A stretch of DNA of 64,000 bases, from positions 1,937,501-2,001,500 of the forward strand of contig NZ_CP049057.1 in NCBI RefSeq assembly GCF_011044175.1. The letters are read 5' to 3'. Positions 37,631 through 44,809 of the stretch are shown piece by piece. Made by a program: the position numbers and the translations under genes. Under the pieces are notes generated by a model. It was not told where the DNA came from, ran no database searches, and worked only from the letters and a program-made list of their open reading frames with translations. This DNA comes from Rasiella rasia (lineage in GTDB: Bacteria; Bacteroidota; Bacteroidia; Flavobacteriales; Flavobacteriaceae). Within the stretch, counting starts at the first letter, position 1. The number at the start of each line of letters is the position of its first letter.

Positions 37631-37968
37631 TACTCAAGCAAGCTTGGAAAGGGATTACCTCCCTACGGTCGGTGATCCCAAAAGGGGAGACTGGCAACCA
37701 AATCGCTACGCGATTTAAAAAATGCCTAAGTAAAAAATACTCAAGCAAGCTTGGAAAGGGATTACCTCCCTACGGTCGGTGATCCCAAAAGGGGAGACTG
37801 GCAACCAAATCGCTACGCGATTTAAAAAATGCCTAAGTAAAAAATACTCAAGCAAGCTTGGAAAGGGATTACCTCCCTGCGGTCGGTGATCCCAAAAGGG
37901 GAGACTGGCAACCAAATCGCTACGCGATTTAAAAAATGCCTAAGTAAAAAATACTCAAGCAAGCTTGG
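37631..37968. repeat. Three 107-bp tandem repeats plus a 17-bp partial fourth copy
   Basis: Full units span 37631-37737, 37738-37844 and 37845-37951; 37952-37968 repeats the first 17 bases. Between units only one substitution is visible (A to G in the CCCTACGGTC segment of unit 3). Each unit holds hairpin-forming parts: GGGATTACC with GGTGATCCC, AAATCGC with GCGATTT, and a terminal copy of the AAAAAATGCCTAAGT arm. The unit length is not a multiple of three, so the open frames crossing the array change frame at each copy and are not credible genes. The array lies between a terminator and tRNA-Ser. I do not recognise the element. Confidence 0.95.
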
Positions 37969-37992
37969 ACATTTTTTACTTAGGCATTTTTT
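37931..37992 (-). terminator. Perfect 22-bp inverted repeat 3' of tRNA-Ser
   Basis: The 22 bases at 37931-37952 are the exact reverse complement of 37971-37992, with an 18-nt loop. It begins 4 bp after the tRNA gene's 3' end on the minus strand. A terminator or 3' processing structure for the tRNA is the simplest reading. The left arm lies in the last 107-bp repeat unit, and the same arm recurs in the other two units. Confidence 0.7.
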
Positions 37993-37996
37993 GTTG

Positions 37997-38081
37997 CAGA
38001 GAGGAAGGGATTCGAACCCTCGATACGTTGCCGTATACACGCTTTCCAAGCGTGCGCCTTAAGCCACTCGGCCACCTCTCT
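37997..38081 (-). tRNA. tRNA-Ser (anticodon GGA)
   Basis: An 85-nt class II tRNA on the minus strand. The 7-bp acceptor stem AGAGAGG/CCTCTCT, the D arm GCCGAGTGGCTTAAGGC, the anticodon arm CACGC-TTGGAAA-GCGTG with anticodon GGA, a long variable arm (TATACG/CGTAT) and the T arm with GGTTCGAAT are all readable; the long variable arm supports serine. The discriminator is G73 and the 3' CCA is not encoded. It reads UCC and UCU codons. It sits between ansA and the tandem repeat. Confidence 0.97.
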
Positions 38082-38164
38082 ATAGTTTCAAAAACTATAA
38101 ATGTTCAATCAGGGCGCAAAGAACGTTATTTTTTATTAGTTCCGAAGTACCACATGTAATATAA

Positions 38165-39196
38165 CTACGCCATTTCGCCACGCAATGAGGTCTCGAATAG
38201 CGTCTTAAAACTTGCTGGGGCAACCTTTCTACCTAATAAATACATCAACTTTGCCAATGCGGCTTCGGTTGTGCAGTCTTTTCCAGAAATTACACCAATT
38301 TTCTTCAACAATACACTCGTTTCATATAATCCCATCGCTACACTACCTCCAGAACATTGGGTGACATTAACTACTGGGATTTTCTTCTGAATTACACCCT
38401 TTATAGCGTCAATAAACCACACTTCTGTTGTTGTATTGCCACTTCCGTAGGTCTCTATAACCAATCCTTTCAACCCATCGTAACGCAGCATATGAAGCAC
38501 CGTTTCTTTATCGATTCCAGGAAACAGCTTTAGCAATACTACCCCATCTTCCATGGTGGTATGCACCGTAAACTTTTTTCGTCTATTTGGCACATATAGC
38601 GCAGGCCTATTTACTTGTAAATGCACACCGCTCTCCACTAGCGCCGGATAATTTAATGATGCAAACGCTTCAAAATGTTCTGCATTAATCTTGGTTGTTC
38701 TATTAGCGCGATACAACTTATATTCAAAATACAAGCACACCTCTGCAATGGTAGATCGCCCTCTCTCCTGTAGAGCAGCGATTTGAATAGAGGTAATTAA
38801 ATTCTCCTTAGCATCTGTCCGTAAGTCACCAATAGGTAATTGAGACCCAGTGAACACCACTGGTTTTCCTAAATTCTCAAGCATAAAGCTTAAAGCCGAT
38901 GCTGTATAAGACATGGTATCACTACCATGAAGCACTACAAAGCCATCGAAAGCATCGTAATTATCTTCAATTAATTTTGCCAACATCGTCCAATAAGTAG
39001 GGTTCATATTAGAACTATCTATTGGCTTTTCGAAGCTAGTGGTATCAATGTCACAATCTAAAAGTTGTAATTCTGGAATGTGTTCCAACAATTGGTCGAA
39101 GTTAAAATTCTGCAACGCTCCCGTTTCAAAATCTTTTATCATCCCAATAGTTCCACCTGTATAGATGAGTAAAATTTTAGGTTGTTCATTTGCCAT
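38165..39196 (-). CDS. ansA: Type I (cytoplasmic) L-asparaginase
   Basis: Hydrolyses asparagine to aspartate and ammonia. The 343-residue protein lacks a signal peptide. The first catalytic threonine is Thr16 in YTGGTIGM. The second active-site segment reads HGSDTMSYTAS at residues 90-100, so the Thr normally found in HGTDT is Ser92 beside Asp93. The frame is open further upstream, but those codons overlap tatD; the ATG at 39196 gives the normal N-terminus and was chosen. It follows tatD by 11 bp, so the two are likely co-transcribed, and tRNA-Ser lies downstream. Confidence 0.93.
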   Translation of the reverse strand: MANEQPKILLIYTGGTIGMIKDFETGALQNFNFDQLLEHIPELQLLDCDIDTTSFEKPIDSSNMNPTYWTMLAKLIEDNYDAFDGFVVLHGSDTMSYTASALSFMLENLGKPVVFTGSQLPIGDLRTDAKENLITSIQIAALQERGRSTIAEVCLYFEYKLYRANRTTKINAEHFEAFASLNYPALVESGVHLQVNRPALYVPNRRKKFTVHTTMEDGVVLLKLFPGIDKETVLHMLRYDGLKGLVIETYGSGNTTTEVWFIDAIKGVIQKKIPVVNVTQCSGGSVAMGLYETSVLLKKIGVISGKDCTTEAALAKLMYLLGRKVAPASFKTLFETSLRGEMA

Positions 39197-39207
39197 GAGC
39201 GTATGTT

Positions 39208-39972
39208 TTAAATTCCAAAAATATCTTTTGAGTTCTGTGTGGTAATTCGTGCTACTTCTTCTGTAGTAATACCATAAATACTGGCCACTTTTTCGCACAC
39301 CAATGCTACGTAACTACTTTCGTTTCTTTTTCCTCTGTAAGGTACGGGAGAAAGATAAGGTGCATCTGTTTCTAATACGATATGTTCTAAGGGAATTTCG
39401 TTTAAAAACTTATCTATTTTCCCATTCTTAAAAGTAACTACGCCACCAATTCCCAATTTCATGTTATAGCTTATGGCCTGAAGCGCCTGTTCGTGTGTTC
39501 CGGTAAAACAATGAAAAATTCCGAAAAGGTCATCGCTTTTCTCAGACTCTAATACCTCAAAAATTTCGTCGAATGCCTCTCTACAATGAATCACTATGGG
39601 CAATTTAAACTTTTTTGCAAGCTGTATTTGTTCCTTGAAAGCAATTTTCTGGATTTCTAAGGTGCTTTTATCCCAGTACAAATCGATCCCTATTTCACCC
39701 ACAGCATAAAAACTCCGAGAAGCAAACTGCTCTCTTACATGTAGAAGCTCGTCCACGTAATTTTCTTTTACCGATGTAGGGTGCAGCCCCATCATTAAAT
39801 ACACCTTTTCAGGAAAATCTAACTCTAATTGATACATCGCTTCTGTGTATTCTGAATCGATCGCAGGGATAAAAAAACGAGTTACTCCAGCAGCTTCGGC
39901 ACGTTTCATCATGGCAACACGGTCTTCTGCAAATGCATCGCTGTATAGGTGGGTGTGGGTATCTGTTAACAT
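39208..39972 (-). CDS. tatD: TatD-family metal-dependent hydrolase (DNase-like)
   Basis: A 254-residue amidohydrolase-superfamily enzyme; characterised TatD proteins are metal-dependent 3'-5' exonucleases. Metal ligands are visible: His6 and His8 in DTHTHLYS, a Glu in AVGEIGIDLYWD, His in VIHCREAF and HCFTGTHE, and Asp in ETDAPYLSP. The ATG at 39972 was chosen over one 13 codons upstream because it starts the family N-terminus and because a -7 box (39978-39985) lies inside the longer frame. Ahead of ansA, 11 bp apart. Confidence 0.95.
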   Translation of the reverse strand: MLTDTHTHLYSDAFAEDRVAMMKRAEAAGVTRFFIPAIDSEYTEAMYQLELDFPEKVYLMMGLHPTSVKENYVDELLHVREQFASRSFYAVGEIGIDLYWDKSTLEIQKIAFKEQIQLAKKFKLPIVIHCREAFDEIFEVLESEKSDDLFGIFHCFTGTHEQALQAISYNMKLGIGGVVTFKNGKIDKFLNEIPLEHIVLETDAPYLSPVPYRGKRNESSYVALVCEKVASIYGITTEEVARITTQNSKDIFGI

Positions 39973-39974
39973 GG

Positions 39975-40012
39975 TTGCAAAACTACATATTTTGTTGCCT
40001 ATCTTTACCAAA
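39975..40012. promoter_or_regulatory. Overlapping divergent promoters for tatD and the retropepsin-like gene
   Basis: Minus strand: TAGTTTTG (39985-39978) with TTG at 40011-40009, spacer 23 bp, for tatD. Plus strand: TTG at 39975-39977 with TATCTTTA (40000-40007), spacer 22 bp, for the gene at 40018. The boxes of each promoter lie within the other, and both put the start of transcription within a few bases of the start codon. Confidence 0.5.
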
Positions 40013-40017
40013 AAAAA

Positions 40018-40458
40018 GTGAGTGACTTACGTTCTTTTTTAGAGGCAGATGGGTTCTATAGAATTCCTTTGAAAAAATTGCAGACTGGGCATTATAAATT
40101 TCAAGCAAAAATAAACGGTGTAAAAGGGCAGTTTATTCTAGATACAGGCGCTTCTACGAGCTGTATTGGCATGCAAAGCATTCTCTTTTTTTTACTACAC
40201 AATGAAGACAGTGACGTTAAAGCGGCTGGTGCGGGAGCCACTAACATGCAAACGCAGATAGCCAGAAATAACATACTAACAATTGGAGCGCTAGCAATCA
40301 AACGAACAGACTTCGTACTTTTCGATCTTTCTCATGTAAATGAGGCACTAGAACAGGCATTTGAAGAACCTGTTCATGGGATTATTGGCGCAGATATCTT
40401 GAAAAAGTACCGAGCAGTTATTGATTACGGTCGTAATTGTTTCTATCTGAAAGATTAA
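40018..40458 (+). CDS. Retropepsin-like aspartic protease (clan AA)
   Basis: A 146-residue protein of the bacterial single-domain retropepsin-like group. The catalytic motif is LDTGASTSCIG with Asp42, and IHGIIGADILKKYRAVIDY-like sequence near 123-140 provides the second conserved Gly-Ala-Asp segment. Such proteins dimerise to form the active site. There is no signal peptide, so it is cytoplasmic. It begins at GTG 40018; a promoter overlapping that of tatD lies just upstream. The natural substrate is unknown. Confidence 0.85.
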   Translation: MSDLRSFLEADGFYRIPLKKLQTGHYKFQAKINGVKGQFILDTGASTSCIGMQSILFFLLHNEDSDVKAAGAGATNMQTQIARNNILTIGALAIKRTDFVLFDLSHVNEALEQAFEEPVHGIIGADILKKYRAVIDYGRNCFYLKD

Positions 40459-40518
40459 TAGGGCACTCTTAATCAATTTTTTAACTATATTTAAGCTATA
40501 CTTTGGCCCTTACTTATT

Positions 40519-42522
40519 TTGAAAACCCGTCTTACCTTTCTATTCATTTTTGCGTCGCTACCTATCTTAGCTCAGGATATTTCCTTTTACAAAAATGCCG
40601 CAGAGACAGCCACCAATAAATTAGACCAGCTTGAGGCTATAGATTCGGTCATTGCAAAATCTTTTAGGATAGATGCCGATACTTTTGTAACATACAGCCA
40701 AAAATATATCTCGTTAGCTAAAGAGCTTGACAGCATAGAAGCTGCTGCCAGAAAGGCAATGAATTTACAACATACGCTAACCGTTGAGATAAGCGAACCC
40801 CGCAGGGCAATTACTATAATAAACAGTGTTTTAGCAGAAAAATATAAAATTAGAGACAGTTTTTTATTGGGTGGACTCTATTTAAAACGAGGGGGAGCTA
40901 ATTCTAGAATTAATTTAGAAGACGCCATTGACGACTATACCTTAGCCATTCAAAATTTTGGCAAAAAAGATTCTCTATATGTTGCAGATGCTCTTTTGTT
41001 TCGCGGACAAGCATATTCTACCATGGGCAAATTTGTTCCTGCCGGAGAGAACTACGACCTTGCCTATCGCTATTTTGAAAACTTGAAAGATTACCAGTAC
41101 ATGGCGCATGCGCAACAGGGAAATATTACCATGTTTAGTATGAACGGTTTTTTTGAAAAATCGAAAGCAGAGCGAGAAAAACTAATTCTTAAACTAAAAG
41201 AACTAAACCTAAAAGAGTTTATTCCTACCGAATTATACAACCAAGGCATAGATTATCGAACGCAGGGCAAAGATGCATTAGCGCTAGATTATTTTTTACA
41301 AGCTAAAGAAAGTACCTTACAAAAAGACATAGGTGGGCCAAATTACAATACAATTATAGCAGCTTTAGTCAGGCACTATAGTAAAAAAGGCAACTATGCA
41401 AAGGCAACAGAATATCTAGAAATCTTAGAGACTCATGCACCAAGTTTTGAAAAAAATGAATACGCTCGGATTTTTTATTACGATTCAAAAGCGCGCTACG
41501 CAAAAGCATTTGACATGCCAAAACAGGCCCTCGACCTTGCCAATAAAAAATTAATTGCAGCTAATAATTTACGATACAATGAGGAAATAATGAGCGCTCA
41601 CTTATTACTTTCAGAAATTCAAGAATCCTTGGGCGATTACAAATCTAGTCTCGCCAACAAGAAAAAATATGCAGAAAAAAGAGACTCTCTTTTTAATTCT
41701 TCATCTGCAAACAGCTTGGCATATTATCAAACACTATATGAGACAGAGAAGAAAGAAAATGAACTTATCTCTCAGAATGCGAATATTAAATTGCTTGAAA
41801 AAGACAACGATGCATTTCGAAAGTTAATGGTTTTTAGCGTAGTTGCCATTCTGTTAACTTTCGGATTAATTCTTTTATATCGCAACCAGCGACACTTAAA
41901 AAAGAAAAAAACATTACAAGAAGAGTTTAGCCAAGAATTACTGGCTTCACAGGAAAAAGAACGCATGCGCATTTCTAAAGATTTACATGATGGCCTTGGA
42001 CAACGCCTATTGGTTCTAAAAAATAAGCTAATTACATCTGGAGATTTGGATGCTCAAAAGATGGTAGACACAACCATAGATGAAGTACGCTCCATCTCTA
42101 GAGATTTACACCCTTTCCAGCTCCAAGAGTTAGGCATTACAAAGGCAATTGAACATACTATTACTCAAATAGATGAAAATACATCTCTGTTTATTTCTTC
42201 GGAAATTGAAAATATTGACAACCTGTTTAGTCAAGAACAAGAGGTAAATATATACAGAATTGTACAAGAAAGTCTTAGTAACATTCTAAAACATGCTAAT
42301 GCCGAAGCCGGTAAAATTTCAGTAACTAAATTGGTAGACAAAGTGGTTATTTCAATTAAAGATAATGGTAAAGGCTTTGACTTTTCAGAACAATACAAGA
42401 ATATAAAATCTCTCGGATTAAAAACCCTATTAGAACGCACCAAATTTTTAAACGGGCAAATGAAAGTACAATCTAAAGATCAAGCCGGTACTGTTATAGA
42501 ATTTCAACTCCCCTACTCATGA
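40519..42522 (+). CDS. Sensor histidine kinase with TPR-type periplasmic domain
   Basis: A 667-residue two-component sensor of the NarX/DesK (HisKA_3) type. It has a signal peptide or first helix (ASLPILAQ, near residue 19), a periplasmic region of about 400 residues with helical TPR-like repeats, a membrane helix near 437-456, a coiled coil, then the phosphoacceptor His490 in KDLHDGLGQRL and an ATPase domain with NIYRIVQESLSNILKHANA and DNGKGFDF. It starts at TTG 40519, the only start before the signal sequence. It overlaps the response regulator by 4 bp. Confidence 0.92.
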   Translation: MKTRLTFLFIFASLPILAQDISFYKNAAETATNKLDQLEAIDSVIAKSFRIDADTFVTYSQKYISLAKELDSIEAAARKAMNLQHTLTVEISEPRRAITIINSVLAEKYKIRDSFLLGGLYLKRGGANSRINLEDAIDDYTLAIQNFGKKDSLYVADALLFRGQAYSTMGKFVPAGENYDLAYRYFENLKDYQYMAHAQQGNITMFSMNGFFEKSKAEREKLILKLKELNLKEFIPTELYNQGIDYRTQGKDALALDYFLQAKESTLQKDIGGPNYNTIIAALVRHYSKKGNYAKATEYLEILETHAPSFEKNEYARIFYYDSKARYAKAFDMPKQALDLANKKLIAANNLRYNEEIMSAHLLLSEIQESLGDYKSSLANKKKYAEKRDSLFNSSSANSLAYYQTLYETEKKENELISQNANIKLLEKDNDAFRKLMVFSVVAILLTFGLILLYRNQRHLKKKKTLQEEFSQELLASQEKERMRISKDLHDGLGQRLLVLKNKLITSGDLDAQKMVDTTIDEVRSISRDLHPFQLQELGITKAIEHTITQIDENTSLFISSEIENIDNLFSQEQEVNIYRIVQESLSNILKHANAEAGKISVTKLVDKVVISIKDNGKGFDFSEQYKNIKSLGLKTLLERTKFLNGQMKVQSKDQAGTVIEFQLPYS

Positions 42523-43151
42523 ATAAAACAAGCATCATAACGGCAGATGATCACCCTTTACTACTTAAGGGGTTAAATGACTTTTTAATTGAAAAGGGAT
42601 ACAACATTATTGGCAGCGCCAATGACGGACGCGAAGCATACGACCTTATTATTAATGAAAAGCCTGGTATCGCAATTTTAGACATACAAATGCCCTATTT
42701 GTCGGGGATAGACATTGCCCAAAAGTGTAAAACTAATTGTTCTGATGTAAAGATAATTCTTATCACCTTGCACAAAGAGCGCGAGCTTTATCAACAAGCC
42801 AAAGAACTCAATATCTTTGGTTATATTCTAAAGGAGTTTGCTTTAGAGGAAATTGAAACCTGCCTCGAAAATGTAAGCAATAACAAACATTACTTTAGTC
42901 CGAAAATTGTGGGGAAACTCGATAAAGTCAATACCGCATTATCTGCTCTTGAACTATTAACCCCTTCAGAAAAGAAGATTTTAAAGTTGATAGGAAAGGA
43001 TAAGACCAACAAAGAGATTGCATCACTTCTCTTTATTTCTTATCGAACTGTAGAAAAACACCGTAGTAATATTATAACTAAACTAGAATTAGAACATAAG
43101 ACAAACAGTTTACTTATATGGGCTAAGCAACACTACGAACAATTAAAATAG
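42519..43151 (+). CDS. LuxR/NarL-family response regulator
   Basis: The 210-residue partner of the upstream kinase, with ATGA overlap. The receiver domain has the acidic pair Asp10/Asp11, phosphoacceptor Asp55 in AILDIQMPYLSG, Thr in LITLHK and Lys in GYILKEF. The C-terminal GerE-type helix-turn-helix (LTPSEKKILKLIGKDKTNKEIASLLFISYRTVEKHRSNI, about 146-184) binds DNA. Targets are unknown; the small membrane peptide gene 69 bp downstream may share the transcript. Confidence 0.95.
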   Translation: MNKTSIITADDHPLLLKGLNDFLIEKGYNIIGSANDGREAYDLIINEKPGIAILDIQMPYLSGIDIAQKCKTNCSDVKIILITLHKERELYQQAKELNIFGYILKEFALEEIETCLENVSNNKHYFSPKIVGKLDKVNTALSALELLTPSEKKILKLIGKDKTNKEIASLLFISYRTVEKHRSNIITKLELEHKTNSLLIWAKQHYEQLK

Positions 43152-43220
43152 ACTACTCTTTTTAAAAATTACGTGTAAATACGTATTGTCTAGGTTACAA
43201 ATTCTTCAGACTTTTACTCT

Positions 43221-43352
43221 ATGGAAAAAGCAACAGAGCAAACTGTCGGTATGAAGCATTTAACATGGAAACAGAAAATAACCATGATAACGCTAACAGT
43301 GTGTGTTATTTCTGTTATTCTATTAAACATTGTCAACTTTATTTTAGCATAA
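43221..43352 (+). CDS. Small single-pass membrane peptide (43 residues)
   Basis: A short open frame starting at ATG 43221 encodes a 43-residue peptide with a polar, positively charged first half (containing KHLTWKQK) and a hydrophobic second half (ITMITLTVCVISVILLNIV), the shape of a small single-pass membrane protein. It lies 69 bp after the response regulator on the same strand and is followed at once by a strong terminator, so it looks like the last gene of that transcript. I do not recognise a family; coding is likely but unproven. Confidence 0.5.
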   Translation: MEKATEQTVGMKHLTWKQKITMITLTVCVISVILLNIVNFILA

Positions 43353-43382
43353 TATTCACCTTTTTCAACTAACTGCTAACTT

Positions 43383-43412
43383 AAAAAACCCAGCCTTTCG
43401 GCTGGGTTTTTC
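43383..43412. terminator. Bidirectional terminator between two-component genes and odhB
   Basis: AAAAAACCCAGCC pairs with GGCTGGGTTTTT around a TTTC loop. T runs on both strands suit termination from the plus-strand genes and from odhB on the minus strand (stop at 43435). Confidence 0.92.
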
Positions 43413-43434
43413 TTATTATAAAGCTGTTTGTTTA

Positions 43435-44745
43435 TTAAAGTTCTAATGCCTTTTTTACATCGTTGTTCATTAATAATTCGGTTGGATTTTCTAATGCTTC
43501 TTTTACAGCTACCAAGAATCCAACAGATTCTTTTCCATCAATAATTCTATGATCGTAAGATAATGCTACAAACATGATTGGTGCAATTGCAATGGCTCCA
43601 TCTTTCACTACAGGACGTTCTACAATGTTATGCATTCCTAAAATTCCAGATTGTGGTGGGTTAATAATTGGTGTAGACAACATGCTACCAAACACCCCCC
43701 CGTTAGAAATTGTGAATGTTCCTCCTGTCATTTCATCTACAGTTATTTGTCCATCTCTTGCACGTATAGCCAATCTCTTTACTTCAGACTCTACGCCTCT
43801 AAAGCTTAAATTTTCAGCATTTCTAATTACAGGAACCATTAATCCTTTAGGTCCAGATACTGCGATGGAAATATCTTTATAATCGAACGTGAGCATTTCT
43901 TTTCCGTCAATCATGCTATTCACTGCAGGATACATTTCTAAGGCACGAACAACAGCCAATGTAAAAAATGACATAAACCCAAGGCTTACCCCATGCTTTT
44001 CTTTAAATGTTTCTTTGTATTCCTTACGTAATTCGAAAATTGGCGTCATGTCTACTTCGTTGAACGTTGTTAACATGGCCGTTGTATTCTTAGCCTCTAC
44101 CAAGCGTTCTGCAACTTTTCTACGCAACATAGACAATTTGGTGCGTGAAGAACCTCTATCTCCTGTTCCAGGGGTTCCCATAGATGGCGTTGCATTTTCG
44201 GCATCGCCTTTGGTAATTCTACCGTCTCGACCTGTACCTTTTACATCTGCGACATTAATATCTTTTTCAGCAAGTATTTTCTTAGCGGCTGGCGAGGGTG
44301 TTCCCGTTGCATACGTTTTGCCTCCGTCCTGCTCTTGGCTTTGCGTCGAACTTTTTGAAGGTGTCTGCGTTAATGCCTTTGCCTTATCGTTAGAATCTTT
44401 ATTTTGAGCATTTTGCTTGTCTAAATCTGGACCCGCATTACCTCCTCCTTTTTCGTCACCTGGCTTGTCATAGGTTTCGGTTGACGCGTCATCGCCGCCA
44501 GGCTTTTCTGCATCTGTATCTATTAAGCAAACCACTTCGCCTACACCTACGGCATCACCCTCTTCTGCTTTTAAGGTAATAATACCGCTAGCTTCTGCAG
44601 GAAGTTCTAGTGTAGCCTTATCGCTATCAACTTCAGCAATTGCTTGATCTTTTTCAACCCAATCGCCATCTTCAACAAGCCATTGTGCTATTTCTACTTC
44701 GGTTATAGACTCTCCCGGTGAAGGGACTTTCATTTCTAATGCCAT
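43435..44745 (-). CDS. odhB: 2-oxoglutarate dehydrogenase E2 (dihydrolipoyl succinyltransferase)
   Basis: Transfers succinyl groups to CoA in the 2-oxoglutarate dehydrogenase complex of the TCA cycle. The 436-residue protein has one lipoyl domain (Lys43 in EVDSDKATLELPA), a long linker rich in Asp, Gly, Lys, Ser and Gln, a peripheral subunit-binding domain (PSPAAKKILAEKDINVADVKGTGRDGRITKGD) and the catalytic domain with His399 and Asp403 in SYDHRIIDGKESVGF. It lies 64 bp downstream of odhA on the same strand. The E1 partner there makes the succinyl rather than acetyl specificity likely. Confidence 0.97.
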   Translation of the reverse strand: MALEMKVPSPGESITEVEIAQWLVEDGDWVEKDQAIAEVDSDKATLELPAEASGIITLKAEEGDAVGVGEVVCLIDTDAEKPGGDDASTETYDKPGDEKGGGNAGPDLDKQNAQNKDSNDKAKALTQTPSKSSTQSQEQDGGKTYATGTPSPAAKKILAEKDINVADVKGTGRDGRITKGDAENATPSMGTPGTGDRGSSRTKLSMLRRKVAERLVEAKNTTAMLTTFNEVDMTPIFELRKEYKETFKEKHGVSLGFMSFFTLAVVRALEMYPAVNSMIDGKEMLTFDYKDISIAVSGPKGLMVPVIRNAENLSFRGVESEVKRLAIRARDGQITVDEMTGGTFTISNGGVFGSMLSTPIINPPQSGILGMHNIVERPVVKDGAIAIAPIMFVALSYDHRIIDGKESVGFLVAVKEALENPTELLMNNDVKKALEL

Positions 44746-44809
44746 ACGTATTACTATTACTTCCCAACGGGAAATTTATGATCCTTTTCTTATTAGTTAG
44801 GCGTGAACC

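Noticed and set aside
37631-37968. CRISPR array
   Set aside because: The units are long, contiguous and without unique spacers, and no cas gene is present.
37527-38049. Three open frames on the minus strand (73, 66 and 75 codons) with nearly identical peptides
   Set aside because: They are produced by the 107-bp repeat, change frame from copy to copy, and one enters the tRNA gene.
37997-38081. tRNA-Ser as an integration (attachment) site
   Set aside because: I found no integrase gene and no displaced copy of the tRNA 3' end in the window.
37965-38159. 64-codon plus-strand frame across tRNA-Ser
   Set aside because: It runs antisense through an intact tRNA gene and has no family resemblance.
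39197-39298. Longer N-terminus of ansA overlapping tatD
   Set aside because: The extra codons lie in tatD and do not resemble an asparaginase start; ATG 39196 fits the family.
43889-44407. 172-codon plus-strand frame opposite odhB
   Set aside because: It lies entirely antisense to a secure gene; the low-complexity linker of odhB keeps the opposite frame open.
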